Shown piece by piece: positions 18,326-28,331 of a DNA stretch of 40,141 bases. The DNA is from Microcaldota archaeon (lineage in GTDB: Archaea > Micrarchaeota > Micrarchaeia > Micrarchaeales > CABMGC01). The DNA lies in NCBI GenBank assembly GCA_021850805.1, contig JAJZKO010000005.1, forward strand, positions 1-40,141. The letters run 5' to 3'. Under the pieces are notes generated by a model, which searched no databases, had not been told where the DNA came from, and worked only from the letters and a program-made list of their open reading frames with translations. The position numbers and the translations under genes are program-made. Within the stretch, counting starts at the first letter, position 1, and every line of letters starts with the position of its first letter.

Positions 18326-19744
18326 ATGGTTGATCTAGTGATAAGCGACCTTAGAGGCTTTTTGGAATATCTCGGTAAGAAGGGTAGGAGGAAGACTATA
18401 AGGCAGGAGGTATCCAGGGACCTTGAGATTACAGAGTTTTCTGATAGGGCATGTAGGGAAAGCCCGAATAGCGCACCGGCCATGTTTTTTGAGGATGTGT
18501 CAGGATTTGATTCGCCGGTCGCAACAAATATCCTTGCTTCTTCGGAGACGCTATCTGAGCTGTTCGGAACTGAACGTATCCTGGGCATGCTTAGAACGCT
18601 ATCTTCTAATGGGGAAAATCTCAGGATTCTTGATGCTGCAAGGGCACTTATCAGTGCAAAGCCGAAAACGATAGGGTTCAGCGGTAAAAATTACGCAAAG
18701 ATTGGCGGATTTGATGAACTTCCCATACTTAAAGTATGGCCAAATGATGCAGGGAGATACATAACACAGCCCATAGTTGTCACGCGCGATCCTGAGGATG
18801 GAAGCCTTAATGCTGGAATATACAGGATGCAGGTCTTTGATAATGAGAGCGCAGGGATGCACTGGCAGGCACAGAAAGGCGGTGCAATGCACTTCGGCAA
18901 ACTTAAGGAAGGGAGCATGAAGGTTACGGTTGCGCTTGGAACTGATCCTTATAATTTATTGTCTGCGATAACACCCCTTCCTGAGGGAATGAACGAGTTC
19001 TCCGCATCGGGTGTATTGAGGGGCAGCAGGAGCTTGCTTGTGAGTAATGGCGAATATCCCCCTGCGCCGGCTAACGCAGAGACATTGTTGTTTGGCAGCG
19101 TGTCTAAAGGGGATTATGCAGTTGAGGGGCCTTTCGGAGATCATACAGGATATTATTCCATACCACAGGAGTATCCTGTCTTCAGGCTCGAGGCGGCATA
19201 TTCAAAGAGAAATGCGATATATCCAGCAAGCATAGTGGGATTCCCGTGGAATGAGGATGCAACAATAGGCCTATTCCTTACAGAGCTTCTTAAGCCTGTG
19301 CTGAAGTCTATGAACAGGTGCATAAGGGATATTTACCTTCCCCCTGAAGGTTTGTTTACAAACACATGCTTCGTTTCTATAAGTAAGAGAGTGCCTGGAG
19401 AGGCGAAGAAGGCAATGTTCTCCCTTCTTGGCTTTGGACAATTGTCCTTCATAAAGATAATGGTGGCCTTTGATGATGACATAGACATACGCGACACGAA
19501 GAAGGTTCTGTGGGCTCTATCTTCCAGAGTGGAGCCTGAGCGCGACATACAGATTATAAAGGGCGCGCCGCTTGATTCCCTGGATCACTCATCAGGAACT
19601 GTGAATTTCGGCTCCAAGGTACTCATTGATGCTACAAGGAAGGGAAAGGAGGAAGGATACTACAGGGACTGGCCTGACGTAATATCAATGAGTGACGAGA
19701 TAAAGAAAAGGGTTGACAAAAAATGGAATTCCGCGATGCGCTAA
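18326..19744 (+). CDS. UbiD-family prFMN-dependent decarboxylase
   Basis: DLRGFLEYLGKKG; EGPFGDHTGYYSIPQEYPVFRLEA; MVAFDDDIDIRDTKKVLWALSSRVEPERDIQIIKGAPLDSLDHSS. ORF opens at 18293; ATG 18326 preferred. Confidence 0.94.
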   Translation: MVDLVISDLRGFLEYLGKKGRRKTIRQEVSRDLEITEFSDRACRESPNSAPAMFFEDVSGFDSPVATNILASSETLSELFGTERILGMLRTLSSNGENLRILDAARALISAKPKTIGFSGKNYAKIGGFDELPILKVWPNDAGRYITQPIVVTRDPEDGSLNAGIYRMQVFDNESAGMHWQAQKGGAMHFGKLKEGSMKVTVALGTDPYNLLSAITPLPEGMNEFSASGVLRGSRSLLVSNGEYPPAPANAETLLFGSVSKGDYAVEGPFGDHTGYYSIPQEYPVFRLEAAYSKRNAIYPASIVGFPWNEDATIGLFLTELLKPVLKSMNRCIRDIYLPPEGLFTNTCFVSISKRVPGEAKKAMFSLLGFGQLSFIKIMVAFDDDIDIRDTKKVLWALSSRVEPERDIQIIKGAPLDSLDHSSGTVNFGSKVLIDATRKGKEEGYYRDWPDVISMSDEIKKRVDKKWNSAMR

Positions 19745-20574
19745 GGAGTGTTGAAGAGCTCTTTGTGCTTGAGTTCACAATCTTCAACTTGTCGCTTGTT
19801 TACATAGGAATGCTTTTCGCATACGGGCTTGACCTTTACAAGGTTTTCTTCATTACAGCCGCATTCCTCACTGCGAGGCCGGCAGGTTTGCTGATAAACA
19901 GGTACATAGGAAGGGACCTGGATGTCAAGAACAGAAAAAAGAGGGGCATGGCAAGCCTGAAGATACCTAAGGGATATCTTCTTCTTGTGGCTTTTGCGTT
20001 CTCTGTGCTATTCATTTTCTGCGCTTATATTCTGAATCCTCTTGCCTTGGCTCTTTCGCCCTTGGTTCTTGCGCTCTTCGTGATTGACCCAATATCTAAA
20101 AGGCATACTAAGAACAGGCACTTTGTAGTAGGTTTTATAGAGGGCGGATCTGTAATAGCCGGTTATATCGGGGCAGCTGGTGCATTCCCCCCGTTCGCAG
20201 CGCTCTATGTCTTGTGGGCGGCAATAGTCTTTGTCGGAGGAGGCGGCGACATGCTCTTTACGATAATACACGTGGATTTTGACAGGAAGAATAACCTCAG
20301 GACATACCCATCAAGGTATGGCGCAGAAAAGACGCTCAGCTACTCACTTCTTTTTCATTCTATAGGGGGCCTTCTCATAATCCTTTTCGGATACCTGAGC
20401 GGCTCCTTGATAATCCTTGGAGGCTCGTTTCTGGCTGCGGCTGCCCTTATGCTGGAGCATCTTAAGGTTGATGTTAAGAACGACAAGAAGGTCTGGAGAA
20501 AATTTGCACTTTACAATGCGCTGACTGTTATCGTCCTTCTTTTCTCCGTTGCTGTATCCAAGCTTGCCATGTGA
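19723..20574 (+). CDS. UbiA-superfamily prenyltransferase homologue (MqnP/4-HB polyprenyltransferase-like) with altered Asp motifs
   Basis: TARPAGLLINRYIGRDLDVKNRKKRGMASLKIPKG; DPISKRHTKNRHFVVGFIEGGSVIAGYIG; GGGDMLFTIIHVDFDRKNNLRTYPSRYGAEKTL; multiple TMs. Confidence 0.87.
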   Translation: MEFRDALRSVEELFVLEFTIFNLSLVYIGMLFAYGLDLYKVFFITAAFLTARPAGLLINRYIGRDLDVKNRKKRGMASLKIPKGYLLLVAFAFSVLFIFCAYILNPLALALSPLVLALFVIDPISKRHTKNRHFVVGFIEGGSVIAGYIGAAGAFPPFAALYVLWAAIVFVGGGGDMLFTIIHVDFDRKNNLRTYPSRYGAEKTLSYSLLFHSIGGLLIILFGYLSGSLIILGGSFLAAAALMLEHLKVDVKNDKKVWRKFALYNALTVIVLLFSVAVSKLAM

Positions 20575-20578
20575 TAAA

Positions 20579-21703
20579 ATGAAGATAGCTTTCGTTTACG
20601 ATGTTCCCTATCCGTGGCATGTTGGCGGGATAGAGATGGGCAACTACAATGAAGCGAAGGAACTCGCGAAGGAGAACGAAGTGCACTTTTTTACAATGCA
20701 ATGGCCAGGCATGGAGAAGGAATTTGAAAAGAATGGGATACGGTACCATGCTTTCCATAAGGTAAACGACAGCAAGATATACAGGCACGGAAGGCGATCG
20801 ATAAGGGAGGCTCTCCTGTTCTCATTGTCAATGGTTAGGTTATTCACTATGAGATTCGACGTAATAATAGCCAACCATTTCCCTATACTGCATTTGCCGC
20901 TTGTAAAGCTTTATTGCAGGTTATACAACTGCAAGCTTGTGATAGAGGTTGCGGAGGTGTGGGAATCCGGATACTGGATGAAGTATCTTCATTCAAATTC
21001 CGGGTTTCTCGCATACGTATATTCTAGGTTCCTAATTAAAGGTGCGGATCTTTACATTGCAATATCCTCTACCACAAAGAAAGAGATGAGGAAGATAGGC
21101 ATAGATAGTTCAAGGATAAGGACATTCATACCGATTGTAGACATGAATGAGATAAACTCTGTCAGGCATTCTGGAAAGGAAAGGCTCGTAATGTTCGCTG
21201 GAAGGCTGGTGAAGGAGAAGAGGCTTGATATATGGGTTAGAGTATTTGCAAAGGCCTACGAGAAAGACAGCAGCATTAGGGGAGAGATAGTAGGCACAGG
21301 TCCTGAGAGGGATGAGATATTGGGCATTATTAAGGAGATGAAGCTGGAAAAGGCGATTAAGGTAATTAAGCCTTTCGATGATAAGGCTCTGCTCTATAGG
21401 AAGATGTCCGAAGCCTCGGTATTCATGAATACATCCGAGAGGGAGGGCCTGAGCATAGTCTCGATAGAAAGCGTGGCTCTTGGCACACCTGTTATAATAC
21501 CGGATTATTCGCCAATACCGCCAGAAGTGCGCAGGCTGTGCATCGTTGATAAGACAGAGAATTTGCATGAGCGCATCCTTGAGGTAATTAAAGGGAAGGG
21601 AAAGGCCGGGCTGAGACCTGCCAGCATTGAAGCCTTTTCAGTCTCGAGCGTGCTTCCTTTCTACAGAAAGGAATTCAAGAGGCTTGGGCTGGAGGGCAGG
21701 TAG
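20579..21703 (+). CDS. GT4-type glycosyltransferase
   Basis: MKIAFVYDVPYPWHVGGIEMGNYNEAKEL; VMFAGRLVKEKRLDIWVRVFAKA; VFMNTSEREGLSIVSIESVALGTPVI. Confidence 0.93.
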   Translation: MKIAFVYDVPYPWHVGGIEMGNYNEAKELAKENEVHFFTMQWPGMEKEFEKNGIRYHAFHKVNDSKIYRHGRRSIREALLFSLSMVRLFTMRFDVIIANHFPILHLPLVKLYCRLYNCKLVIEVAEVWESGYWMKYLHSNSGFLAYVYSRFLIKGADLYIAISSTTKKEMRKIGIDSSRIRTFIPIVDMNEINSVRHSGKERLVMFAGRLVKEKRLDIWVRVFAKAYEKDSSIRGEIVGTGPERDEILGIIKEMKLEKAIKVIKPFDDKALLYRKMSEASVFMNTSEREGLSIVSIESVALGTPVIIPDYSPIPPEVRRLCIVDKTENLHERILEVIKGKGKAGLRPASIEAFSVSSVLPFYRKEFKRLGLEGR

Positions 21704-21708
21704 CAGCC

Positions 21709-23154
21709 TTACTGCAGTTTCTCGTAACTCTCTGCTGCACCTAAAGGAGTGAGCTGTATAAACCTTCCATTTTTGTAGAGCTCCTGCAGATTCGATGCGC
21801 CGCAGTAACTCATCCCGGATCTTAATCCACCTACAAGCTGTGTGACTACATCCTTTACCGACCCTATATGCGGCACTGATGATTCAACCCCTTCCGGAAC
21901 TATCTGGGATATGTCCTCTGGATTTATATCCATGTTATCAAGCTGCTTGCGGGATATGTTAGCTCCAAGCGAGGCCATGCCCCTGTAGGCCTTGTACTTT
22001 ATCCCTTTGCGCTGTATGAAGTAGCCAGGGCTCTCATCGGTACCCGCAAATAGGCTGCCTATCATCACTGTTGAGGCGCCTCCGACTATTGCTTTTGTAA
22101 CATCCCCGGGATTGCGTATGCCCCCGTCCGCTATTACAGGAATGCCTTCTTCACGTGCCGCCTCGGCGCACCAGATCACAGCTGTAAGCTGCGGAACGCC
22201 TGCACCTGTCACCAGCCTTGTGCTGCACGCCGCTCCAGGGCCTATGCCCACCTTTACGGCATCTGCACCTGCAGCTATAAGATCCCTGGTCCCTTCCGGG
22301 GTTGCAACATTGCCTATAACCAACTGGACTGAGGGAAATTCCCTTTTTATAGCTTTTGCCGAGGAGATTACGCTTTCAGAGTGACCGTGTGCGACGTCAA
22401 GAACAAGCACGTCCGCTTCTGCTTCAAGAAGCGCGTCTGCACGCTCCATGTAGTCGCCTTTTATGCCTATTGCTGCACCCACGAGTAAACGCCCCTTGCC
22501 ATCCTTCGCAGCTATGTCGTGCTTCAGGACCCTCTCTGCATCCTTCGCGGTTACAAGACCTACAAGCCTGTCCATTGAGTCCACTATGGGCAGCTTCTCC
22601 ACCTTGTGACTTGCAAGAAGCTCTGCCGCTTTGTCTATTGATATGCCTTTCTTTCCTGTTACCAGCCTTTTGCGCGGAGTCATGAGATCCCTTACGCGTT
22701 CGTTGCCTGCTGCAAACTTCATATCCCTCCCTGATAGTATACCAAGCAGCTTCCCGCCGTTGCCTGCGACTATGAGCCCGCTTACCCCGTTCTTCTCAAC
22801 AAGTTCGCGGGCTTCGTTTATGGTACTCTCTGGCCTTATGGTGTATGGGTTTTCTATGAGATACCCCTCTGCCCTCTTCGCTTTTGCAACCTCTTCCTTC
22901 TGCCTCTCTATGTGCATGAAGCGATGTATTATGCCTATCCCGCCCAATCTGGCTATGGCTATGGCCATATGCGACTCGGTGACAGAATCCATGTTTGCAG
23001 TGATTATGGGTATGTTAAGTTTTACCTTCTTGGTTAGGTAAGTTCTTGTATCCGCATCTTTTCTAGATGCAACTTTTGACTTGAGAGGGAGAAGAAGGAC
23101 ATCGTTGTAGGACAAACCGCCTATAATTTTTCCGGTTTCTATTTTTGTTGCCAT
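21709..23154 (-). CDS. guaB: IMP dehydrogenase
   Basis: [18 protein letters not shown] pair, [23 protein letters not shown] catalytic Cys loop, [33 protein letters not shown]. Confidence 0.96.
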   Translation of the reverse strand: MATKIETGKIIGGLSYNDVLLLPLKSKVASRKDADTRTYLTKKVKLNIPIITANMDSVTESHMAIAIARLGGIGIIHRFMHIERQKEEVAKAKRAEGYLIENPYTIRPESTINEARELVEKNGVSGLIVAGNGGKLLGILSGRDMKFAAGNERVRDLMTPRKRLVTGKKGISIDKAAELLASHKVEKLPIVDSMDRLVGLVTAKDAERVLKHDIAAKDGKGRLLVGAAIGIKGDYMERADALLEAEADVLVLDVAHGHSESVISSAKAIKREFPSVQLVIGNVATPEGTRDLIAAGADAVKVGIGPGAACSTRLVTGAGVPQLTAVIWCAEAAREEGIPVIADGGIRNPGDVTKAIVGGASTVMIGSLFAGTDESPGYFIQRKGIKYKAYRGMASLGANISRKQLDNMDINPEDISQIVPEGVESSVPHIGSVKDVVTQLVGGLRSGMSYCGASNLQELYKNGRFIQLTPLGAAESYEKLQ

Positions 23155-23320
23155 GCTACCATATGCCTTTTGTAAAAAAGCATTATATGTTTTACTAATT
23201 GCGCTGCGGAGACATCAGTGTGAGGCAAAGCTTATAATACTTGCATGAGGATATTAGTTTAACTTTAAACCTTATTCCGACTTTATTTGCTTTAATCTGA
23301 AACTACATGGTCGCATTGTT

Positions 23321-23719
23321 ATGCAATCTCATAAAAACCTTAGGATGGTTGCGAAGAAGGCTGATTGCGAATTTATGGACTTGAAGATGCGCAGGAGGAT
23401 AGTAAGCCTTGCCCTCAGGTTCATGATCCTGGAAAGGATAATGAATGGGGACGCGTACCCTTACGAGATATTCAAATCCATGTATAGCAATAAACGGCTG
23501 GCAGCGCATTTCAAAAATGAGAAGGAGGAGATAAAGAACATGGTATATAACAATCTTTCTTCGCTTGAGAGAGGAGGCTATATATCGCAGAAGGCTTCTT
23601 CCGGGAAGAGAGAGAACAGAAAGTATTATGTAATAACCACGAAGGGCCGCGAAGCTGTTGACAGGAAGATGAAGATGATGCTTTCTTTCATAAAAGAGCT
23701 TTATGAGGTAGTTTCTTGA
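23321..23719 (+). CDS. PadR-like winged-helix transcriptional regulator
   Basis: LILERIMNGDAYPYEIFKSMYSN...VYNNLSSLERGGYISQKASSGKRENRKYYVITTKGREAVDRKMKMM, immediately upstream of ABC exporter genes. Confidence 0.85.
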   Translation: MQSHKNLRMVAKKADCEFMDLKMRRRIVSLALRFMILERIMNGDAYPYEIFKSMYSNKRLAAHFKNEKEEIKNMVYNNLSSLERGGYISQKASSGKRENRKYYVITTKGREAVDRKMKMMLSFIKELYEVVS

Positions 23720-23792
23720 GCATGCATAATAATTCAGTAGTAAAGCTTGCAGGTGTGGTTAAGGCATTATGCAGGTTTAATGGTGGCAGTTG

Positions 23793-24782
23793 ATGGCTGA
23801 CGAGTATGCAGTGAGTATAGAAAACGTGGTCAAAAAATTTGGAGACTTTACTGCAGTCAATGGCGTGAACCTGAAGATTAAAAAGGGGGAGATATTTGGG
23901 CTCTTAGGGCCGAATGGGGCCGGAAAGAGCACTACCATAAGCATGCTTCTCGGGCTGCTGCAGCCCACATCAGGTAGGATTTTGATAAATGGGGTGGATA
24001 TGAGTGGAGACCCTGTGCGGGCAAGGACGCATATAGGAGTAGTGACACAGGAAACCGTGGTTGAGCCAGAACTGACGGCAGAGCAGAATCTCATGATATT
24101 CGGAAAGCTTTATCATATACCGGGATCGGAGTTGCAGGAGAGAATAGAATTTGCCCTGGAGCTCTCTGACCTTGTCCAATTCAGGAAAGCATATGCAGGA
24201 ACATTCTCTGGAGGAATGAAGAGGAGGCTAGAGGTGGCGAAATCTCTCATGCACACTCCTGAGATAATACTGCTTGACGAACCAACGACGGGGCTTGATG
24301 TGCAGAACAGGGCACAGATATGGAACCTGCTGCGAGACATAAACAAGAAGCAGGGAGTAACAGTTCTCATGACAACCCAGTACCTTGAGGAGGCGGATCA
24401 GCTCTGCGACAGGATAGGGATAATAGACCATGGAAAGCTGATAGCGCTCGGAACGCCAGATGAGCTTAGGAAGAACATGGGTCTTACAAACGTAATAGAG
24501 ATAACCGCTGACAAGGACGATCTTCAAAGAGTGGCTGGCATATTCAAGAAGGTGGGGCTGGAGCCTACCATACTTAACAGCAAGGTCACGGCACCTGGAG
24601 GAAGCGGTGCGACAAAGAAGATAGAATCGCTGTTATCCGCAATGTCCGCTGCAAAAATAAACGTGCGCAATGTAAGCATGCATGAACCTACAATAGACGA
24701 TGTTTTCCTGAAACTTACAGGTTCAGAGGCAAGAGATACCTCAGGAGAATACAAGGGACGGCAGCTTCTTAGCAGGAGGTAG
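23793..24782 (+). CDS. ABC-2 type exporter ATP-binding protein
   Basis: Walker A GLLGPNGAGKSTT, signature FSGGMKRRLEVAKSL, Walker B EIILLDEPTTGLD. Confidence 0.97.
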   Translation: MADEYAVSIENVVKKFGDFTAVNGVNLKIKKGEIFGLLGPNGAGKSTTISMLLGLLQPTSGRILINGVDMSGDPVRARTHIGVVTQETVVEPELTAEQNLMIFGKLYHIPGSELQERIEFALELSDLVQFRKAYAGTFSGGMKRRLEVAKSLMHTPEIILLDEPTTGLDVQNRAQIWNLLRDINKKQGVTVLMTTQYLEEADQLCDRIGIIDHGKLIALGTPDELRKNMGLTNVIEITADKDDLQRVAGIFKKVGLEPTILNSKVTAPGGSGATKKIESLLSAMSAAKINVRNVSMHEPTIDDVFLKLTGSEARDTSGEYKGRQLLSRR

Positions 24783-24788
24783 ATAAGA

Positions 24789-25895
24789 ATGGGCATAATC
24801 AACGACGCATATACATTATTCTACCGTGAGATGCTGATATTCAAGAAGAACATAGCCATGAATGCAGTAAGATCCACCATATTCCCGCTTCTTTTCGTAC
24901 TGCTTCTTGGAAGCTTTGGCAGCTCCCCGAAAAATGTTCCTGTAGCAGTTGTAAATTATGCCCCTGGGCCTTCATCTCTCAAATTCATAAACGCACTGCA
25001 AGCCGGCAGCGGGGTGGTTATAGCTGCGCAGACTAATCAGCAGGAAGCGATGAGCATGCTTTCGGACGGTTCAGTAGCAGGTGTTGTAGTTATACCAAGC
25101 GGTTTCTCTGCAGGTTACGGCTCGCATTCGCAGATACATGTGTATCTTGACAATTCACAGCCGCAGTCAGCAGCGGTACTCGACGCGCAGGTTGATACCG
25201 CAGCTGCAGAGTTCGGCGCGACTGTATCAAATGACCCGCCAATAAGCGTTGTAACAAACTATGCATACGGCGCAAGCAGCAACTATATAAGTTTTGTAGT
25301 AGGCGGAATACTGGTAATGGTAGCTTCATTCGGAGCAATATTCAGCGCAGGATTTACAATGATCGGAGACAGGCAGCTGGGCAATCTGAAGGCTTTCCTG
25401 ACAACGCCGATAAACAACTTCTCAGTGCTATTGAGCAAGATAGCTTACGGCACTTTCCAGTCAGTATTCTCCGCGTATGTCGGATTGATAATAGGGCTGC
25501 TCTATGGGGCGACAATAGCTGCAGGATTTGTTGGATTTGTAGAACTCCTGTGGATAATCCTTTTAGTCGGCTTGGGCTTCGGTGCTTTGGCAATAGCCTT
25601 GGCGACAAGGGCAAGGGATCAGCAGACGTATGCGCTAATAGGCCAGACACTCGCACTGCCATTGTCATTCTTAGGAGGTGCATTCGTACCTGTGACCCTG
25701 CTCCCAAAATTCCTGCTTCCCATCGTGGAGATAGACCCATTAACATACGCAGTAAATGCGGTGAGGGACATAATGATAAAGGGCTTCCTCCCTATACCGA
25801 CACTGATATCAACCTCGGCAATACTCCTGTTCTTCGCACTGGTAATGTCAGCATTGGCATTTATGTTATTTAGGGATACAAGCAAGCAGATATGA
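24789..25895 (+). CDS. ABC-2 type exporter permease
   Basis: NLKAFLTTPINNFSVLLSKIAYGTFQSVFSAYVGLIIG; LSFLGGAFVPVTLLPKFLLPIVEIDPLTYAVNAVRDIM. Confidence 0.94.
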   Translation: MGIINDAYTLFYREMLIFKKNIAMNAVRSTIFPLLFVLLLGSFGSSPKNVPVAVVNYAPGPSSLKFINALQAGSGVVIAAQTNQQEAMSMLSDGSVAGVVVIPSGFSAGYGSHSQIHVYLDNSQPQSAAVLDAQVDTAAAEFGATVSNDPPISVVTNYAYGASSNYISFVVGGILVMVASFGAIFSAGFTMIGDRQLGNLKAFLTTPINNFSVLLSKIAYGTFQSVFSAYVGLIIGLLYGATIAAGFVGFVELLWIILLVGLGFGALAIALATRARDQQTYALIGQTLALPLSFLGGAFVPVTLLPKFLLPIVEIDPLTYAVNAVRDIMIKGFLPIPTLISTSAILLFFALVMSALAFMLFRDTSKQI

Positions 25896-25918
25896 TTATT
25901 AAAAATAGGTGTAAAAAA

Positions 25919-27142
25919 ATGAAAATACAAGCAGTCTTTTTGGCTCTGGCCTTCATGGCTTTAGTTAGCGGAGTAGCCAGTGCGCAGTATGCTAATTCGG
26001 TATCACTGACGAATGTGTCTGTATTGCCAAATCAGGTAATGGCAGGAGGGAACGTTACGATAAGATTCCAGCTATACAATACATACAATTACTGGCTTTA
26101 CGGGACAACCTTGCAGCCAACAGGAAGTTATCCTCTTCTAAATGTCTCCCCATTGGACAGTAATACCATAGGAATGCTAAACCCAGGGCTGAATCCAAAG
26201 TATTACAATTATACCATAGAGATACCAAACACAACACCTTCTGGAACGTACACGATTACATTTACTGCCACGTATATGCTTTACACTACGCAGGAAACGG
26301 AGGTAGCGTCGTCTTCAATGCCGGTAAGCTTCTACGTAAATGGAAATCCTTCAATAACCGTGCAGGCGTCAAATCCGCAACCGTCCACGTTGTATACAGG
26401 GTACAACCAGAGTCTAAGCCTCTCAATCCAGAACGCAGGTTATGGTACGGCAAGGAATGTAAGCGTAACGGTCAGCGGATCTAGAGGCCTTTCCGTACTA
26501 AGCTCTGTAAGATCGTTCTTTATATCCAACCTTACAAGAGGCGCTGAACAGGTTGAACCAATACTGATATCGGCAAATGGCACGGATAACGCATATCTTA
26601 TTGTAAACACGACCTATTACTCTGCAAGGCTAAACAGGCGCTTCTCTAACACGCAGAGGATAAATATCTCAGTTGCGCCTTCTGCGCAGTTTGCAATAGA
26701 TTCTGAAGGCCAGAGCCCTGGTATAGGCATGACGGACGTTCCTGTAAACTTCAGGATAACGAATACAGGTACAAGCCCTGCTGAGGAGTTGCAGCTGAAT
26801 CTTGAGACGCCTTACCCGATAACACCGATAGCAAGCTCCGCATACGTAAATGAGCTTGAGCCCGGTGCATCGACAAATGTTACCTTCTTTGTAAGCATAG
26901 ATACTGCAGGTGTGCCTGGCAACTATCCGGTAACCCTCTATGAACAGTGGAAGCAGCCGAGCGGATCCATCAACCAGCAGTTTACAGGCTCGGACAATTA
27001 CTTCGTTGCTGTTGGAGAGACAAGCTCCGCTGTAAGTGCATATGAGACATATGCGATAGCCATAATAGTAGTCTTAATAATAATCGTAAGCATCTATCGC
27101 AGAAGAGCCAGGGGAAGGGACAGAAAAAACGCAAAGAAATAA
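25919..27142 (+). CDS. Secreted/anchored COG1361/NEW3-like Ig-repeat surface protein
   Basis: Signal peptide MKIQAVFLALAFMALVSGVASAQ, Ig/NEW3-like repeats (FRITNTGTSPAEELQLNLETPYPITP...ELEPGASTNVTFFVSID), C-terminal TM plus RRRARGRDRKNAKK. Confidence 0.83.
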   Translation: MKIQAVFLALAFMALVSGVASAQYANSVSLTNVSVLPNQVMAGGNVTIRFQLYNTYNYWLYGTTLQPTGSYPLLNVSPLDSNTIGMLNPGLNPKYYNYTIEIPNTTPSGTYTITFTATYMLYTTQETEVASSSMPVSFYVNGNPSITVQASNPQPSTLYTGYNQSLSLSIQNAGYGTARNVSVTVSGSRGLSVLSSVRSFFISNLTRGAEQVEPILISANGTDNAYLIVNTTYYSARLNRRFSNTQRINISVAPSAQFAIDSEGQSPGIGMTDVPVNFRITNTGTSPAEELQLNLETPYPITPIASSAYVNELEPGASTNVTFFVSIDTAGVPGNYPVTLYEQWKQPSGSINQQFTGSDNYFVAVGETSSAVSAYETYAIAIIVVLIIIVSIYRRRARGRDRKNAKK

Positions 27143-27234
27143 TTGATAATGGCAATGTAGTTGGCAGTCTGTAGGGATTAGGAAACAGAACACATCATGT
27201 CAGCAGCATACGCAGGCATAGGCATGGAGGAAAG

Positions 27235-28293
27235 TCAGCATTTAGCCGATGATAGCTTCGAGTTGAGACGTTTTAATATTTTGTACTTCTCGAATTTTTC
27301 GATTCGCGCTTCTTCGACGATCTCCCCCATTGCCTTTATTACCGAATCGTATACATTTGTGTCTATCGGGAATGGGGTGCCATCCTTCCCGCCCAGATTG
27401 TAAGAGTATGCAACAGGGTCCCTAAATGATATCTGCTTATCATATATCAGACTGCCTATGAATGCGAGGGATCTCATTGTCTTCCTCCCTATTCCGCGGG
27501 CCATGAGCAGATCTTCGAACGTGCTTGCTTCTATTTCGGATGCTTTTTTAATCATCTCTGCGCCGCGCGGGGAAAGGTCTACTTCCTTTACCTCGTGCCT
27601 TCTGACATACCCTCTTACTATCTCAATGTCGGACGATTCGTGTGCAATGTCAGCGGCTTTGCTCCTGAACCACTTATTATCCATTGATGTAAAATCTGCC
27701 GTGGTAAGGTGCATTGTCGATAATATCCCAGTGTGTGGTTCTTCCGCAAACGAATCCGGGTTTATTGAATCCCGTGACCATTGAAACCTCACTGCGTCGG
27801 AAGCTTCCCTTTGCATACCCTGCTGAACTACGCACCAATTCTTTCCCTTCGAGAATACGAAAGAATGATGGTATATGCCAAAATTATCATATATAAGCGA
27901 TGAATCGACCTTTGCAGCCATTCTGCTTATTTCGGTAAACTTGGCTGCATGGCCCTCTATTCCCAGGCGTTCTGCTCCTTCTTTTATATCAGAAGGCGTC
28001 TTTAGCCCGGCCTTTCCCTTACCGCCTGCTATCTGCACCTCATCGCTTCCTTTGAGCGCTTCCTTTAAAGCGCCCATTGTCACTGTAGTAGTACCGCTGC
28101 TATGCCAGTCATAACCTATAGCGCATGAGAGCGCCTGGAACCAGTTGCTATCGCTCAGCCTGGAAACAAAGTCGTCAGCGCCAAATTCGTCAATGATTAC
28201 TTCGGATATGGAACCAGCAAGCCTAACCATGCGATAGAATAGCCACTTTGGCGCTTTCCCGCCATGCAGGGGCAGTATGGTGACTTGCTTCAT
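27235..28293 (-). CDS. DUF763 family protein
   Basis: TILPLHGGKAPKWLFYRMVRLAGSISEVIIDEFGADDFVSRLSDSNWFQALSCAIGYDWHSSGTTTVTMGALKEAL matches the DUF763 pattern as I recall it. Confidence 0.9.
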   Translation of the reverse strand: MKQVTILPLHGGKAPKWLFYRMVRLAGSISEVIIDEFGADDFVSRLSDSNWFQALSCAIGYDWHSSGTTTVTMGALKEALKGSDEVQIAGGKGKAGLKTPSDIKEGAERLGIEGHAAKFTEISRMAAKVDSSLIYDNFGIYHHSFVFSKGKNWCVVQQGMQREASDAVRFQWSRDSINPDSFAEEPHTGILSTMHLTTADFTSMDNKWFRSKAADIAHESSDIEIVRGYVRRHEVKEVDLSPRGAEMIKKASEIEASTFEDLLMARGIGRKTMRSLAFIGSLIYDKQISFRDPVAYSYNLGGKDGTPFPIDTNVYDSVIKAMGEIVEEARIEKFEKYKILKRLNSKLSSAKC

Positions 28294-28331
28294 GCGGCTA
28301 ATATTAGGTATATCACTAGATAAACCTATGG

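Noticed and set aside
27230-27240. GGAGGAAAGTC resembling RNase P RNA conserved region I, with ACAGAA upstream (27185-27190)
   Set aside because: The intergenic gap is only ~92 nt between convergent genes, the motif runs into the DUF763 coding end, the order is wrong for a normal P RNA, and I could not build a P4 helix. Coincidence is more likely.
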